Origin: Salvator merianae
Taxonomy: Eukaryota; Chordata; Lepidosauria; Squamata; Teiidae
DNA length: 64,000 nucleotides
Assembly: GCA_003586115.2 (NCBI GenBank)
Contig: QVOM02000021.1
Coordinates: 8,136,248-8,200,247, forward strand
Reading direction: 5' to 3'
The notes under the pieces were generated by a model. That model ran no database searches and had not been told where the DNA came from. It worked only from the letters and a program-made list of their open reading frames with translations. The stretch's first letter is position 1. Every line of letters starts with the position of its first letter. Positions 24,251 through 37,900 of the stretch are shown in pieces. A program made the position numbers and the translations under genes.

Positions 24251-26350
24251 CATTTAAGAATTGTATACATTGTTCTTCACAAATCAATTTTTAAAATGCC
24301 ACAATAAATTAAAACTTGAATGCTGAAATCTAAAAATTCTGAAGAACTCAGAAAGGATTTCCTCTTATTCTCAAAAGTTACCAGAACAGGAAAGAAAAGC
24401 GATTTTTTAGAGAACGAGTTCCACGAGAGCTGAGTAAAATTTCTCAAGAGAATTTTGGTGCAGTGTGTTTTCCATGGATCTGGAGTTTCTCAATATAGAG
24501 TACAAGCTGATGACAGCAGCTACTCTGTCACCATTGCTCTGGAATATACCTGTAATGTAGCTCAGACATCACAACAAAGTGAAGAAATAAGCTGGTGAAC
24601 CCAGGAAGCGATGTGCCCTGCAAGACATCCAGCACTTCTCTCCCAGCAGGGTAAATCTCTCCTCCTAGCTAAACTCCAATGTGGTTCCAAATATCAAAGC
24701 CTTCTTTAGTATTGCACAGATTTTATTTATTATTTGATGACAAGGATCCCCGTAACAAGCCTGCAGTAGTTTTTTGTGTAATTTCTGTTTTAACACATTA
24801 TTCTAGTGTGATTGAACCAGCAAAATTTTAAAAAAGTAACCAGAAATACAAAACATAACACTGCCCAAACAAGCAACTTTTTAAAATATTATAAAAATAC
24901 AAAGATAAATGTCAACATCAATAACAACACAACTGTCAACATTTCAATGAAGTGGTGGTACTTGTGCCAAGCCAAAAGGTAAGTAGGTGGTAACTGGGTA
25001 TGTGTACATTGGAGCAGGTAGGAGCACAAGTCAAAAGATTATGGCAGGTGGTACAGAAAGTTAGTTCACTGGTTTGCCCTTGCATTTTCTGAAGCTGTAC
25101 TGCTATACAGACCATGGTGATGACTGACCTGAGAGTAGCGTACAAGTGCTACAGGGACGGGAGCGAGGCTGATTTCCAATTGGTAGCAATGACTTGCTCT
25201 GCTTCAAGAGGTACAATATCCAGGAGACACCATGAGGTTTGTGGAAGAGATACAAGGTCATAGTGCCATAAGAGACAAAGGTCAGCAGACCACTGAATGG
25301 ACAAGCAACATTTCTTACCCCATTTAATCTCATTTTCTGCTCTTTGAAATAGCAGGTTCTCCTAACTAGAACAAGAAATTAATTCCCCCTCCTCCCAAAT
25401 TTCTTTAGGGACTGAAGGAGTCAATACTGCTAACTAGAGTTATATTAAAATATTTCTACTCTATTTGGCATTAGTAAAAAGAAAGATGGGTTATTCTGCC
25501 CATTTAGGATAACTTTTTAACAGGCATGGTCCCATGTACATGAGATTATCTGTAGTTAGGAAGAGACAGGAAGGAAAAGACTTGGGAGACAGGGGAAATA
25601 AGTACACTGAGAAGACTTAAGACTAAACTAGTAATTAGTAAATTAATTCATTATTCACAGATTTAAGCCTGTAAGCCCTATTCAAAATTAGAGGAGTGCT
25701 TTGAATAAATATTTTCAGCCCTGAGTAAGAAGGTAAGTAATATTAAGTTAGAAGATGAGGGACTTAAATGGCTCCTATAAAGAAAGTGAAGAGAATACTT
25801 ACTATTGAACTTAAGAGAAAGAATAAATTGGGAAAATACTGTTACCAATGAGCTAATGGTTTATTTTGGTAGACAGATCACTGAGCGAAAAGTTTATAAC
25901 TGAGATACATTGCTGCTGAAGTTAACTGATTTCTGAAAACACAAATCTATTGGAGAAGGTAAATTATCCAAACTTGAGGAAGTTGACATATTTACTGCTA
26001 CTTAGGGCTGCAACTAGATGAAGACAAGAAATGTGCAGGCAGATGAAAACAAGTGGAATCTTCTCTACCAGCAATGTGTGCCTCAATACTGGGGTTCTGA
26101 TGAAGACAATGGAAGACTGAAAAAAAAACCCATCTGTGACAAGAACCAGAGCTGCAATAGTGAAGGAAGCAACAGAGAGAAGCAAGGTGTGGAGGGACAA
26201 ACTGAGGGAGGATTTATTTATCCCAGGCTAAACAGAACTTTAACCCAGACTGCATTAGGAAACGGGTATGCATGTTGTGCATGATCACATCTGAAGGCCT
26301 AAGTTTTTTAAAAAAGTTTTAAATCAAATAAAGTATGCAGATAAGCCCAC
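24251..26350. other. Intron 1, nothing recognised
   Basis: No exon or named repeat seen. Confidence 0.45.
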
Positions 26351-26355
26351 AGTAA

Positions 26356-26564
26356 AGATATGCCAATCTGTTTCAGGTTCAAACTGATTCAAATAGAACA
26401 AGCATGTTTGAAAAGTTCAAACTGAGCACCCTGCTTGTTTGAAAACGGCAACTGAATTTGAACCAAAAAAAGGGTGTTCTAATGAACCTAACAAACATAT
26501 CCTGTTTGATCAAGGTTTGATCAAAGCTGTTTGAACCGAACACAAAAAATGTTCATGCACATCT
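26356..26564. mobile_element. MITE, probably hAT-like
   Basis: The left end AGATATGCCAATCTGTTTCA and the inverted right end AGATGTGCATGAACATTTTT share a start, then both run into GGTTCAAAC motifs. The interior repeats TTTGAA and TTCAAA words. No convincing target duplication is seen. Confidence 0.5.
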
Positions 26565-27233
26565 CCAGCCCACAGCCAATCTACTGAGTCCAGATTTTCT
26601 TTAACGGTTCTTGAGGCTATTACCTCCTTGAGTTACAATTTTCTTCATGCTAATTAAGAGAGAGAAAACAAAAAGAGGAAAAGGAAAATATTCTCAGTGT
26701 GAAACAAGTAGTAAGCTTTTAAAAAAAGCAATACAACAGTATCATCAATAACCAATTAACTGCGCTGATACATTTATTGTAAAATACAGCAACTCTTTCA
26801 GTAAGTGTGGCAAAGAAGTAGCAAGAATCTTCTGGCATTCTTGTCTTTTTTAATATATCCACATAAGACATATTGGATAGGATATACTAAACCTTGAATT
26901 TCTTCTTGTTCAGAGAGCTGATTTTTCTTAAAGAAAAGGCATATTTTTACATCATGGAATGGAGCAAGAATGGAACAGCTAAAAGAAGAATTCTAATATC
27001 TTAATTTCACTCCTTGAACAACCACCCTGTGTGTTTGTCCATGGTTTCAATCTTCATTTCATTACTACAAATACTCCCTCTTCATCTTTTATTCTCAGAC
27101 ATTCTCCACTGGTCTGTCATTCACCCTGACTGAGCCTCATTCCATCCCAATTAAGTCCTGTCATTCTTTTTCCCCACTTAGGTTTCTGTTTTACTGCACT
27201 TGCAAGGATGGACCAATCAGTCTTATTTATAAC

Positions 27234-27980
27234 TAGCTGTCCCTGGCTAAATGGAAAAGAAAGAAAAGAGAAAGTGCACGTTTCGAATATGTTTAATTTC
27301 ACAATGCCTGTGGGTATACAACATTTTTTGTTGTTCCATTGTCTGTGCAGATATAGAGATTGTCTGGTTTGCCGACTCTAGAACACGCGACATAGAATTG
27401 TCCATGTGAGAAGCAATCCGTGTGTAGATGTAAACCGCACAATTGTAAAGATTGGCCCTGAGCTTTGCTGATGGTTATTGCAAACGCCAATCGAATGGGG
27501 AATTGCAATCTCAGAAATTGAAATGGCATATCCGTTGGAATCATGGGAATGCGAGGAATGAGGACATCTTCACCGTACAGCTCAATTCCAACGCAATGTC
27601 ACACGAAATAATTAAATCAAAATGAAAATAAATCGAAATCGATGAAAATTCCATTTCACAATGCAATCGGAAACATTGAAATGGAATTGTGAAACTGTAC
27701 ATTTGGAAATCGTACTTGGATTGTAAATCGGAAACATTGAAATGGAATCGTAAAATATTTAGTATAGCATGTGTTGCTTTGACGTCCAGCAGATGGTGCT
27801 GTTTTTCCAAAAAAACTGTTTTTACCTGTCACAGGTGTGACATCTATATAATATAGGTATATAAAAACAGGCGCGTATTCGAATGCAACGTTGTGTCAAA
27901 ATTTCAAAGCAATCGGTGAAGAAGTTTCAGAGATTAGCGATTTTGAACAAACGAACATTTACATTTTTATTTATATAGAT
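27234..27980 (-). mobile_element. Truncated Helitron with helicase C-terminal remnant
   Basis: On the minus strand it starts TCTATATAAATAAAAATG after an A and ends with GGGACAGCTAG before a T, as expected for rolling-circle transposons (5' TC, 3' CTRR, inserted between A and T). Minus 27299-27590 encodes the end of the Pif1-type helicase: DVLIPRIPMIP, RLQFPIRLAFAITISKAQGQ (motif VI type), then FSHGQFYVACSRV, ending at a stop. The Rep domain and most of the helicase are missing, so it is an internal-deletion derivative. The middle has a duplicated AATCGGAAACATTGAAATGG unit. Confidence 0.85.
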
Positions 27981-30900
27981 TTCTCTTAAATGTGTGTTCA
28001 TTCCTTAGCCTTTGCACCAATCCACAAAAAAGTTCTTTCATTTTTCATTTAGTGTTACAAACATATTATAGAAGCCTTTAGACATGTTCCTAATTTAAGT
28101 ATTAGCTGCTCCAAATGAAGACAGGCTTTTACATTATCACATCACTCCAGCTGTTTGTGGCTCTGCTCTGAATATCTGCAGACACCCTTTGTAGCTGTTT
28201 ATAATGGCCACTATTCATAAAAGTTTTTTTTAAAGGCTTAAAAAATGTTTAAAAGGCAGTCCTCAAAACGATATCATATATATTTAAGTTTGTCAAGCAA
28301 CAGTATGTCACAGTTTATGATACAGTGGTATCTTATTAAACAAAAGTTAGCAACCTGTTAATATGAATGGCAATACAGTATTAAGCTACTGCTTACTTTC
28401 TTCACAATAAATAAAAAAAGATTAAGAAATTCGTTTAATCTGTTTCAAAGATTTCACCACTAGATGCGGAGGTGTGAAGCATCTGATAGGGGATGATTTT
28501 ACATATACCATTCAATATATAGTTTGTTTATTTGTCTTTCATTTGTATGTTTCTTGTTCCACCCTTTGGTGAAAGGGTCATTATAAATAAATGTTGTTGT
28601 TGTTATTATTATTAGATATGACAGAAAGAAAAAAATAGTATATGAGCAAAGATGCACCTTTTCCAAAGCAGCGGAGCCCCATATAACACCAAAACCAAGC
28701 TTAAGGCAAGCATTTTAAAATAAAGTTGAGTGTAGACAAGGGGGGAATGCGTAGGTATGGAGCTTGAAGGACTTTCTAAAAACAGGCAGCCTACCTAAAA
28801 TACAATATAAGTATGGCAAGACTTACTGACATATCCTTTGATTTACAGATATTATAAACAAACTATTATTAAAGTTAAGAGGCTAAGAAATATACACACT
28901 GCAACTGAGATAATCAGAGATATTTTTAAAGTAGCAACTGCGTTTATCCTTCAAAACAAAAAAATGCGCCTTTCCTTCTTTTGCAAATACTGCTCACTAC
29001 AAGCCATTGAGCTGAAATACTTTATTTCTCTTTCAGTTCCACAATTCTATTATTTGTGGAAAAACAGACTGAAGCAGCTGCAACATAAGCTTCGAAGTGA
29101 AAATGCTTTTTATGTTTTTCAGCCTGCTACAGCTTGTCACATCCATAAAATGAATTCAGCTGAAGCCAAATGCAATGTAAAATACCACAGAAGTTCACCC
29201 TGGAGAATACACTGGTCATCAATAGCAGACAAGATGCTCCTCAACTAAAGTCATTGTGGCTAGGCATCTGCTCCATGTATGTGTTCTCACTTCTTACTAG
29301 CCTCATTCCCATGTAATAGTAAGCTACAATCACAAATAAACTGTTGTATATGTGAATGAGCAGGACACTGATGCATGATGGTCGACCACTCTTATGTCAC
29401 TTTATTTTGTATAATAAATAATATAGAAAGACTGCAATAGAAGGGAAAGAGGCAAAGTCCCAAGTCGCTTGAAAATACTATAAAATATTACTAAACTTAT
29501 TCGGGCCATGAACCTTCTTCAGGGGCTATACAAAATGAAAATCAAAGTTCAATGAATTCCATACCTTATTTTAAACATTTAAAACTCTTGGATGTAAGAA
29601 CACCATATTGCATAATCCAGTTGTCTCCTTTTATACAATTTTCTTAATACACAATCTCATTTATGCACAGCTGCAAAGCTATGGTACCCCCCCTTTTATA
29701 TGATTTCAAGGCTGCCCTCTGTACACAGTTTATTGCCAAACCAATCACATCATAGAGTAATCCCAAGGCATCCCAGAAGTTTATTTTTGTCCCAGGTGCC
29801 ATTTTCCTACTTGTCTTTGTACAGCAAGGAAGAGAAAGGCTCTACATGTGGTTGTGTGATTTGGTGAACTGGACTGCTTCTGAATTGTGTGTCAAAAAGG
29901 CTGACGACATTATTCTTCTATTGTTCTGATGTGTGGCATTATATTCCATGGCAGATCTGGCCTAGGGTGGCTTTAATGTGTTGTGGGTCAATTGATAACA
30001 GTCCAGAGATACAGCACTGAATTCCAAAGATGCTGACTGAAGCACCTGTGATAGGGCACTTCCACTGACGTATCCCCAAGACAGCTCAATACCTCATTTA
30101 AGTTAATGTAACTGAAAAAAGTCCATCTAACTGAAGTCAAAGGACAATGCAGGTCAATGGTGTTTTCTGCAATCCCCCTAACCTCCTGCTCTACATTAAA
30201 ATCAATTAATCCTTATTCACATTTCCAGTATAATAGGGCATGTTGTAGGAACCAAACTATAGCGTATATGGAGAAATAACCATAATTTAGATAAATTCTA
30301 AAAAAGGAAACTTGTTCAAGCTCTCCCAAATAAGCAAAGAAATCACTCAATAAATTTATATCATCCAAGGATTTGATTCAGCTTGAATGGAAGTCAGCTT
30401 TGATAGATCCAAAGTTTTAAAATTTGATTGGGATGAGGGAAGCCATCCACTAGAAGGTCCCTCTTTCCCTCAGCAACACAAGTGGCATCAGGCAGCTAAA
30501 ACACCTGAAGAGAAGCACCAATGATTCTGATGCAGAAGTTTATATTGCCAAAAGTACATGACATCGAAGACAGATGCTATTCCCCCCCACAAGTTTACTG
30601 GGAGGCAATGTTTACCTTTAATTGAATCAATCAAGAGTTTTTGCTCACCTATATTGTTGTATCAATTACAAACTAGTTTATTTTAACATTCAAGAACTTA
30701 ATGTTATCAAATGTTAGAAATAAGTGAAAATTGGTTAATATAGGAAAAAGCAGACATAGAATTTCTACAAGAAACCCAACAGCCCTGAAATAGTTATTAT
30801 ATTAGTTCAAAGCTCCCTTTTCAATGCCATGAGGTAAAACATAACCCAAAAACCAGATACGTATTTGTGAAAGGTAATCTCTTGGGTCAATTAACATTAG

Positions 30901-31010
30901 CTTTCATTTACTTCCAAATTGTCACTGACTAGAATTCTTATTTTCAGCCCTAACCAAATTCATCAACTAAGCCTACCAACCTTATCAGAGGATTAGAGAC
31001 GTCTCCTGTA
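27981..31010. other. Intron 1, no certain gene; microsatellite near 28.6 kb
   Basis: A short LINE/SINE-like 3' tail with TTG and TTA repeats lies at about 28545-28620. An open frame without an ATG start spans 28838-29248 and is discussed in the findings. Around 29450-29550 a motif (CCATGAACCTTCTTCAGGGG) suggests a retroelement end that I cannot classify. Confidence 0.4.
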
Positions 31011-31014
31011 TGCC

Positions 31015-31550
31015 TTGACTATTCCTGAAGAGATTTAAAAATACATTCATAAGCTAAAAGGGGGCACATCTCCCGGCCAATATAGGTTCTCTTTAGCATT
31101 TTACAAATATTTTATTGAAATCTTAACATCACACTTGCTACTATTTTTAATTATGCCTTAGATTAGCCCAGAAACATGGAAAGACTCATCGTTACATTTT
31201 AAAAGATAGGGGGGGCCGAATCCAAATTCAACTGAATCTGACAGACCTGTTTTATTATTAAATCTTGACTTGAAAATTTTCATAAGCACTTTAACCAACA
31301 GAAGATCAACACAGGGTCATCACAGGCAAAACAACAACAGTTCCAAGTAATCAGCTGAAGAACTCCTTAATGATCTACTTCGATGTATACAAGGCATTTG
31401 ATACAGTGAGCCACCAATACAGACTCTTAATACTCCAAAAATGTGATTTGGCACTAAATTTGTGGCAGTCCTATAACAAAAGTATGGATCTGCTCAGGTA
31501 CAAATTAATAATTAAATTACAGTTGCAATTATTAGACAAATTTCTCTTAT
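31015..31550 (+). mobile_element. L1-clade LINE, ORF2 reverse-transcriptase fragment
   Basis: Plus frames show, with shifts, the block AFYKYFIEILTSHLLL, then ISPETWKDS, then a decayed SLLN-DLKIFSKAL segment and YFDVYKAFDTVSHQY. This order is that of L1 ORF2 RT. It is a dead fragment; the limits are approximate. Confidence 0.75.
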
Positions 31551-33195
31551 GATTTTCTTCAGTGGCCTGTTTCAATCTTTTGACTATCTTTCTAATTGTT
31601 CACCTGCATAAGCAAAGTTTTTCTAAAGAAGACCCCCAACTAGGGATAGAAACATGTCTGGCATGTTTAAGATGTCTGAATTTTGATATATCAAGATATT
31701 TCAACATTTATATTTTGTGATATTTTGTGGACCTGATGTTTTATCTCAAATGCTATGGATTTAAATTCTGTTGATTTGGACTGTGCTATATACAAACTAT
31801 TAGCGGGTTTTTTTTAGTTGTTCCCACATATCTGGAAGGAATATTGAATGTATACTATATAATTTGCTGTACTATCAAGATTTACATTTGTTGGAAGTTG
31901 TTCCTGTTTTTAAAATGCACCATTACATTCTGGAATAACTAACAGAAAAAATGGATTGTCCCTGTCTCCCTTCTTATACTGATATATGCCCTCTCCTATT
32001 TTCCACTATCTAAAAAGTACTGGGATAAACTTCACATGGGAGAGATTTGTAAGCTTAAAGGCTGTACTCCAGTAGATGGCACCCAAAAATCTACAAAGGG
32101 TAAACAATCCCTTTTTAGCCTACCCCATAAAATGTGGCTGATTTTGCACTCCATCCATTTCTACCTGAAAACGTCTAATATCAAAGAAGATGCTAACAGA
32201 CATTTAAGATTTCTCAAACATTTATAAACTGCTCTTATACTCTTATAAGTTCTAAGAGTTATAAGCTCTTACAGCTCTTATAATTTATACTCTTATTTGT
32301 GATCTTAACTCTAACCAACCTCTAGGTAGGTAGATTTAAAAATCACACTTTTACAAGCAGAATGGGAAAGCTTTACCACAAAACTGCTCAGAAGTTCTGT
32401 ATTAAAAAAAACAGAAAAGAAAAAGAAAGTAACTCCTAAAATGCTGTATAAATGATACAAGACTCCAGTCCAATTGACCTAAATTATCAAAACATTGACT
32501 TCTATCTGTTGGTACAGCTATGAAATACAGGAAACCTATATTGTGGCCCAAAGATTCAAATTTTCTGAAAGAATACTGAACAAGAGATTGTGAACATTCT
32601 GAAAGAATGAATCGAGTTCCTGTTGGAGCTTTGTCTTTTATTGCTAGTCAGAGGAAGAATAAAGGACTGAAATAAAAAGAGGCACTGAAATACATGCTGA
32701 TAGCTACAAGACTAAAACCTGGAAGCAAATCAATAATCTTACCAAAGCTGATTGGTATAAATAACCACGGAATTTTGCTTGTTAACAAATACTGAAACAT
32801 ATGAAGGGACAACAGCATATAGAGCCTTTTTTAAAAGTTTGGCAACCACTACTGGACTTAATGCCCCAGCTGAATGAATATGCGCTTCTTCCATCAATGT
32901 TCTGTCATTTTGGTTTATAGACATTATCTAAATTAGCTGATTTCTAATGAACGTAATTTTGACTGTATACTTGAATATTAAGAATAAAGTAACTGAAACA
33001 CAGGAAACAAATAGATTACAAACAGCATTTTGCTAATAAAAAATATGGTCTGTAACATATTATCCCATCTTCCATAACCAGACTTAAGTCTGGGTAAAGG
33101 ACTGGTATACTGTTGATGTCCTAACTGGCCATATGTTCTATAAACTGGTTACCAATTATTGACCAATCTTAGCAAGTGCAAAGTGATCGGGACAA
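31551..33195. other. Intron 1, nothing recognised apart from local CTTATA repeats
   Basis: At 32230-32300 short direct and inverted repeats of CTCTTATA and TTATAAG occur. Otherwise this is plain AT-rich DNA. Confidence 0.4.
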
Positions 33196-33199
33196 AGAA

Positions 33200-34021
33200 C
33201 CCCAATTATGCCTATAAACAGACCAGGAAAAGGAACTTGGGGTTGCGATAGACAGCTCAATGAAGGTGTCAACCCAGTGTGCAGCGGCAGTGAAAAAAGC
33301 AAATTCAATGCTAGGGGTAATAAGGAAGGGAATAGAAAACAAGTCGGCAAGTGTCATTGTGCCTCTTTACAAATCTACGGTGAGGCCACACTTGGAATAC
33401 TGTGTACAGTTCTGGTCACCTCACCTCAGAAAGGATTTTGTGGAACTGGAGAAGGTGCAAAAGAGGGCAACCAGAATGATCAAGGGGCTGGAACACCTTC
33501 CTTGCGAAATCAGGCTGCAACGCCTTGGCCTCTTCAGCCTTGAAAAGCGGCATTTAAGAGGAGACCTGATTGAAGTTTATAAAATCATACACGGTATGGA
33601 TAAGGTGGATAAAGAGAAGTTTTTTTCTCTCACATACAACACTAGGACCAGGGGGCACGCTCTGAAGCTTATGGGTAGAAAAGTTAGGATTGACAAGGGA
33701 AAGTATTTTTTCACCCAGAGGGTTGTCGGTCTGTGGAATTTATTACCGGATGAGGTGGTGACAGCCATCAGCCTGGATAGCTTTAAGAAGGGATTGGACA
33801 GATTCATGGAGGTCAGGTGTATCAATGGATACTAGAATGGATGCCTAGGTACTGCCTCCAGGTTGGAAAGACAGGCGGGGAGTCAAGAGCAGGTGAAGGT
33901 TTTGCCTTTATCTTCTGCTTGAGAATGCCCAGAAGCAATTGGTGGGCCACTGTGTGAAACAGAATGCTGGACTAGATAGGCCGTGGCCTGATCCAGCAAG
34001 GCTCCTCTTATGTTCTTATGA
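33200..34021 (+). mobile_element. CR1-clade LINE, 5'-truncated, intact C-terminal frame
   Basis: Plus 33260-33835 stays open for 191 codons and encodes the CR1-type RT C-terminus (QCAAAVKKANSMLGVIRKG, RPHLEYCVQFWSPHLRK, RVVGLWNLLPDEVV). A 3'UTR follows, ending in TTATGTTCTTATG near 34021. The catalytic domains are lost by 5' truncation. An open C-terminal frame points to fairly recent insertion. Confidence 0.85.
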
Positions 34022-34164
34022 CTGTCATTATATTTGAAGTTGTTTTGCATCTTCTACAGTATAGTAAATTGTTTAATAAATACTAAAAACTCATGTGATG
34101 CCAATCAATAATCAGTTCAGAAAAGAAAAAATCCAGTTCTTTATACAGTGCTTCATAAACAGAT

Positions 34165-34275
34165 ATTCTTGAACATCAGCTCCTAACATTCCACTTCTGC
34201 ATTCCACACCAACCCCAATGGAATGCTGGGAATTGTTCAGGAATATCTGGAGAATCACAATTTGAGAACCACTGC
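34165..34275. mobile_element. Possible hAT-derived fragment
   Basis: The right part (TTGAGAACCACTG) looks like the inverted end of hAT MITEs of the CAGTGGTTC type. The left end is not clear. Confidence 0.35.
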
Positions 34276-36364
34276 TCCAGGGGTCAGTGTTTAAATCCAG
34301 AATCAACCACATCTTCTTCCTCTTAAGCAATTTATTTACACTAGCAATGTTCAAGAACACCATTACTCCACAAAACTGGCCACATAATTATCAAGAAACC
34401 AAACAAGACAGCTTTACACCCTTTAAAATGTAGATATTTAGTCACAAATATGCTCCAAGTTTCCCACTAAATACAGCACTTACTTGGATTAAAATGTGGG
34501 AAATTGCATTTTACCACGCCAAAAAGTATTTTTGTTCATTCAGACTCATTTGGAGACCTTCGCTAAACTCGTAACATAGCACAACTGCCCTCTTGCTTTT
34601 TAGTTTGGAAATCACACATTAATTGCTAACCATTTCCTACTTTTGCCTTTCCTATAAGAGGCTTGGAGATAGAAAAACTTTTTTTTTCTAGATAGAAATA
34701 TAACCTGATTCTAAAGTGCTTCCAAAGACCTGGTTGAAAATACTCATGTTATTGATTATGCTATACAAATTAAAGAGAAAATATGCTAATACAGTTTCTG
34801 TAATTTCTGTAAAAAGACAGAAATTTAACCCCTCTCACAGACTTAATTTTTCACAAAGTAGGCATCTATCTCATCTTACAAAAGGAAGTTCTTTAATAGA
34901 AGGTACTATCCCTTCAAAATCTTTTAAAAAGTACTAAGGAGAAGGTGAAGGTCTGTCAGTTAAAATGTTATCTGGAGGCACAAAAGGTGCTTAATCACAG
35001 ACATTCCTACTATGATTAGAGGTTTAGGTGTTTAAACTGTACTTCACCATTTAGGCTATCACTTTATGTCTGAACATGGAAGCTAAGCTTGATTAATGTT
35101 TGGACTGAAAATCTCTTGCAAACAGGTACTGTAGGCTAGACTGACGAAGTTGAAAAATATTACAGAAGACGACACTAGCAAATAACTTCTGCATTGCTGC
35201 CAAAACACTGCTTGAACTTGTCCATGAAGTCACTACAAATCAAGCACAGTTCATTTACTTTAAATTGTAGTCATTTTCTTCTCGGTTAGTAAATTAAAAT
35301 ACAAAGCCAACTGGATTTCAAAAAAAGATCTCAAGGAAGCACTCTGAGCTTGAGATGATTTAGCTTAATGGTCAGGAGATGTTAGAAACTAAAAGGTAGA
35401 ATATAATTTTTATTCTATTAATGGCTTTGTGTCTACACAGGCCACAGCTGAAGACATACTGGATACATGAAGAGCCCAGTATCAAATTATCGCAAGTTCA
35501 GTGTAAAGAATATCAGACAGTTTGGCTGGAAAACAAGCCTGTTTAACACCGAAAAGCTTCCTAGCAGCTAGTATAGTATATGGTTGGACCAGGTGAACAA
35601 TGACCTAACTCACTATAAATGTAAATCATTTCAACATTTGAATTTAAAATATCTTAAATATGGTTCCTAAGACAAGTATTAGAAAGACTGCTTGTAAGTG
35701 CCTACTACCTGGCAAAGCACTCCATTAATGAGACTGCTCCAGATGGTAACTAGGAAAGATTCCAAACTCAAAACTGTTCATTTTCTAATTTTTAAAAAAA
35801 GATACAACATCACTGCCTACTGTGACATAGTTCACACCTGAAGAGTTTTGACGCTCAGTCATTTACAGACTCTTTATAAAGGAGACTGATTCAATCATTG
35901 TTCAGTTTCTCCAAGAAGTTTAACTCATCTCTGTTCAGAAATTTAAAGACTGATAACATTAGCACCTAGATCCTGTGATTTGTAAAACCAGGTAAATAAA
36001 AAAAATTGTTGCAGACGCATAATTCCAATACCTGCAATGAGAAAACTGCATCGCACCATGTTGCTAGTGTGAAATACTGAACACAGAAATAAAATCTTTA
36101 TAGGCAGTACTTATCTTATACCACCTTTTGGAGCTCCTTACAGTTGTCATTATTCATTTCTGTGAGCAGTTACTCCACAGAGAATAATCAAACTCACATT
36201 ATTTCATTGTTCCCTAAATATTAAAAGAAATGCTGTACTTCAGGTAGCAATAGCAAGATTAAATTGCAAGTTACAATTATTAACTTGAAACAAGCAACTG
36301 TGTGACTACCTTGCATTACACTAATGTTTTCTTCTTCACAAATATTATTTGCAATTCTATTTGA

Positions 36365-37110
36365 TGCAGGTCTTCAGAGACATGTGTATGAGCCAGTTCT
36401 GGCAGGGTTTGTTTGCAGCGCCAGCAGTCAGACAGCTCATGGGCCTCATTACCAAACCAACCAGCCGGCTTGTCAAGGCATCTCAGCAGTATGGGCTTGG
36501 TTTGACTCGTGAAAACTCCCTTCATCTTCCCAAAGCTTTCGTGTTCCCCCCGCCCCGCCTTCACCCCATACTGCTGAGGCCTGCCCTGCTGTCATGTAGA
36601 CAGTTCTGTAGTGTCCCATTTCGCTCCCAGCTACGGGATCCAGCAGGCTACGCTGAAATGTCTCCGTTCACTCCCAGACTACAGGTTTCAGCAGACTATG
36701 TTGCTTATGTGAGCAGTGTAACCAGCTGCTTCCAAGGCCTTGAAGTCGTCAAACGCAATTGGCCACACGGCACACAACAGTTTCCTGATGGCTTTGATCA
36801 CAGTTGGGCACAGCGTGCACATGTAAGTAGCATGGCCTGCTTGTGCCAGTAGTCCTAGAAGCAGATGCAGCCAGAGCTCTTCAGAACTGTCCATGCAACA
36901 GTAGGGAAGGCTTCAGCAATGCAAGCTAACAGGTAGGCAGCAGTCTGGCCCAGGATGAAGGGAGGGAGGAGGAAGCATGTGATGGCAAAGGTGGGGCAGG
37001 TGGAAGTTTACAGGCTGGGTCAAAGAGGCTAGCTGAACGTTCTGAGCTTCAGGAGAACCAAGGTTCACTCCCAGACTGGCTTGAAGCAAGCTGATTTGGC
37101 CAGGTTTTCC
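36365..37110. other. Unclassified GC-richer segment with open frames
   Basis: This intronic block is richer in GC than its surroundings. A plus frame stays open at 36349-36852 (168 codons, starting TTG not ATG). It is bounded by an AG acceptor-like site at about 36369 and a GTAAGT donor-like site at about 36822. Related GTAGTCTGGGAGTGAAC-type words occur about three times on the minus strand, suggesting a degenerate internal repeat. No protein family is recognised. Confidence 0.4.
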
Positions 37111-37319
37111 ATCAAGCAAGCGAATTATATGGAATGTTATGCCTAGAAATCAGTTATAAAATACAAAACTCATATGATGGCAATGAGGATGTAAGGTTTA
37201 AGTGAGCAGTAAAACACAAGTCCCAGTGAATCGGCCGCATTTTGCCCAATTGTTAACTGTTGCCGGTTTCTTTCAGCCTAATAAGTTATCTGACACTGCC
37301 TGGATTGGAAGAAATATTT

Positions 37320-37900
37320 AGAATTTACTCATCATAATGTCTCTCCTAGCCTTCTCTCAAATTAAATCAATAAAAGATTAAAATGCGTATGTTAAAAGCA
37401 CAGTTAAAAGCAATTAAAACACATCAATCCCCCTCCAGGAAAACTTATCAAGGGAGCTTTGAACCTTAAAAGGAATGAGAGAAGAGCTGCATTTTAACCA
37501 GGCATCAAAAAACGCATTATGTTGGTGTGTAGTGTACTTCATAATGAAGGCTATTCCAGTGCCTGGGGGCCACTACAGAGAAGGCTACTACCCTTTAAGC
37601 ATCCAAGATCTTAAACAGCTGCAAAGACAGTGTTCTCCTGCAATCTCAATAATTAAGCAGAGCTGTATGCAAGAAAATACTCCTTCAAATAATTGGGCTC
37701 AATGTTGTTTAGGGCTTTATATGTTAGCGTCAACATGTGAATTGGACTTAGTAGGAAAGAGACAACCAGTGCAGATCTTTCAAGTACCATGTGATCTATA
37801 TCCAACAGAATATGCTCTCAGCAGCTTAGCTGTAGCATTCTCTACTAGTTCCAGCTTCTGTAAGCATTTAAGAGATTAGGACACCTGTCCTATCCCACCC
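37320..37900 (-). mobile_element. L2-like LINE 3' end
   Basis: It has the same layout as the copy at 46145-46500: a block resembling the RT tail, a CTATTCCAGTGCCTGGGGGCC stretch, and a GTTTAGGGCTTTATA segment. Frames are broken. Confidence 0.6.

Noticed and set aside
33208..33543. Second plus-strand frame overlapping the CR1 RT tail
   Set aside because: It is an out-of-frame shadow of the LINE coding sequence at 33260-33835.
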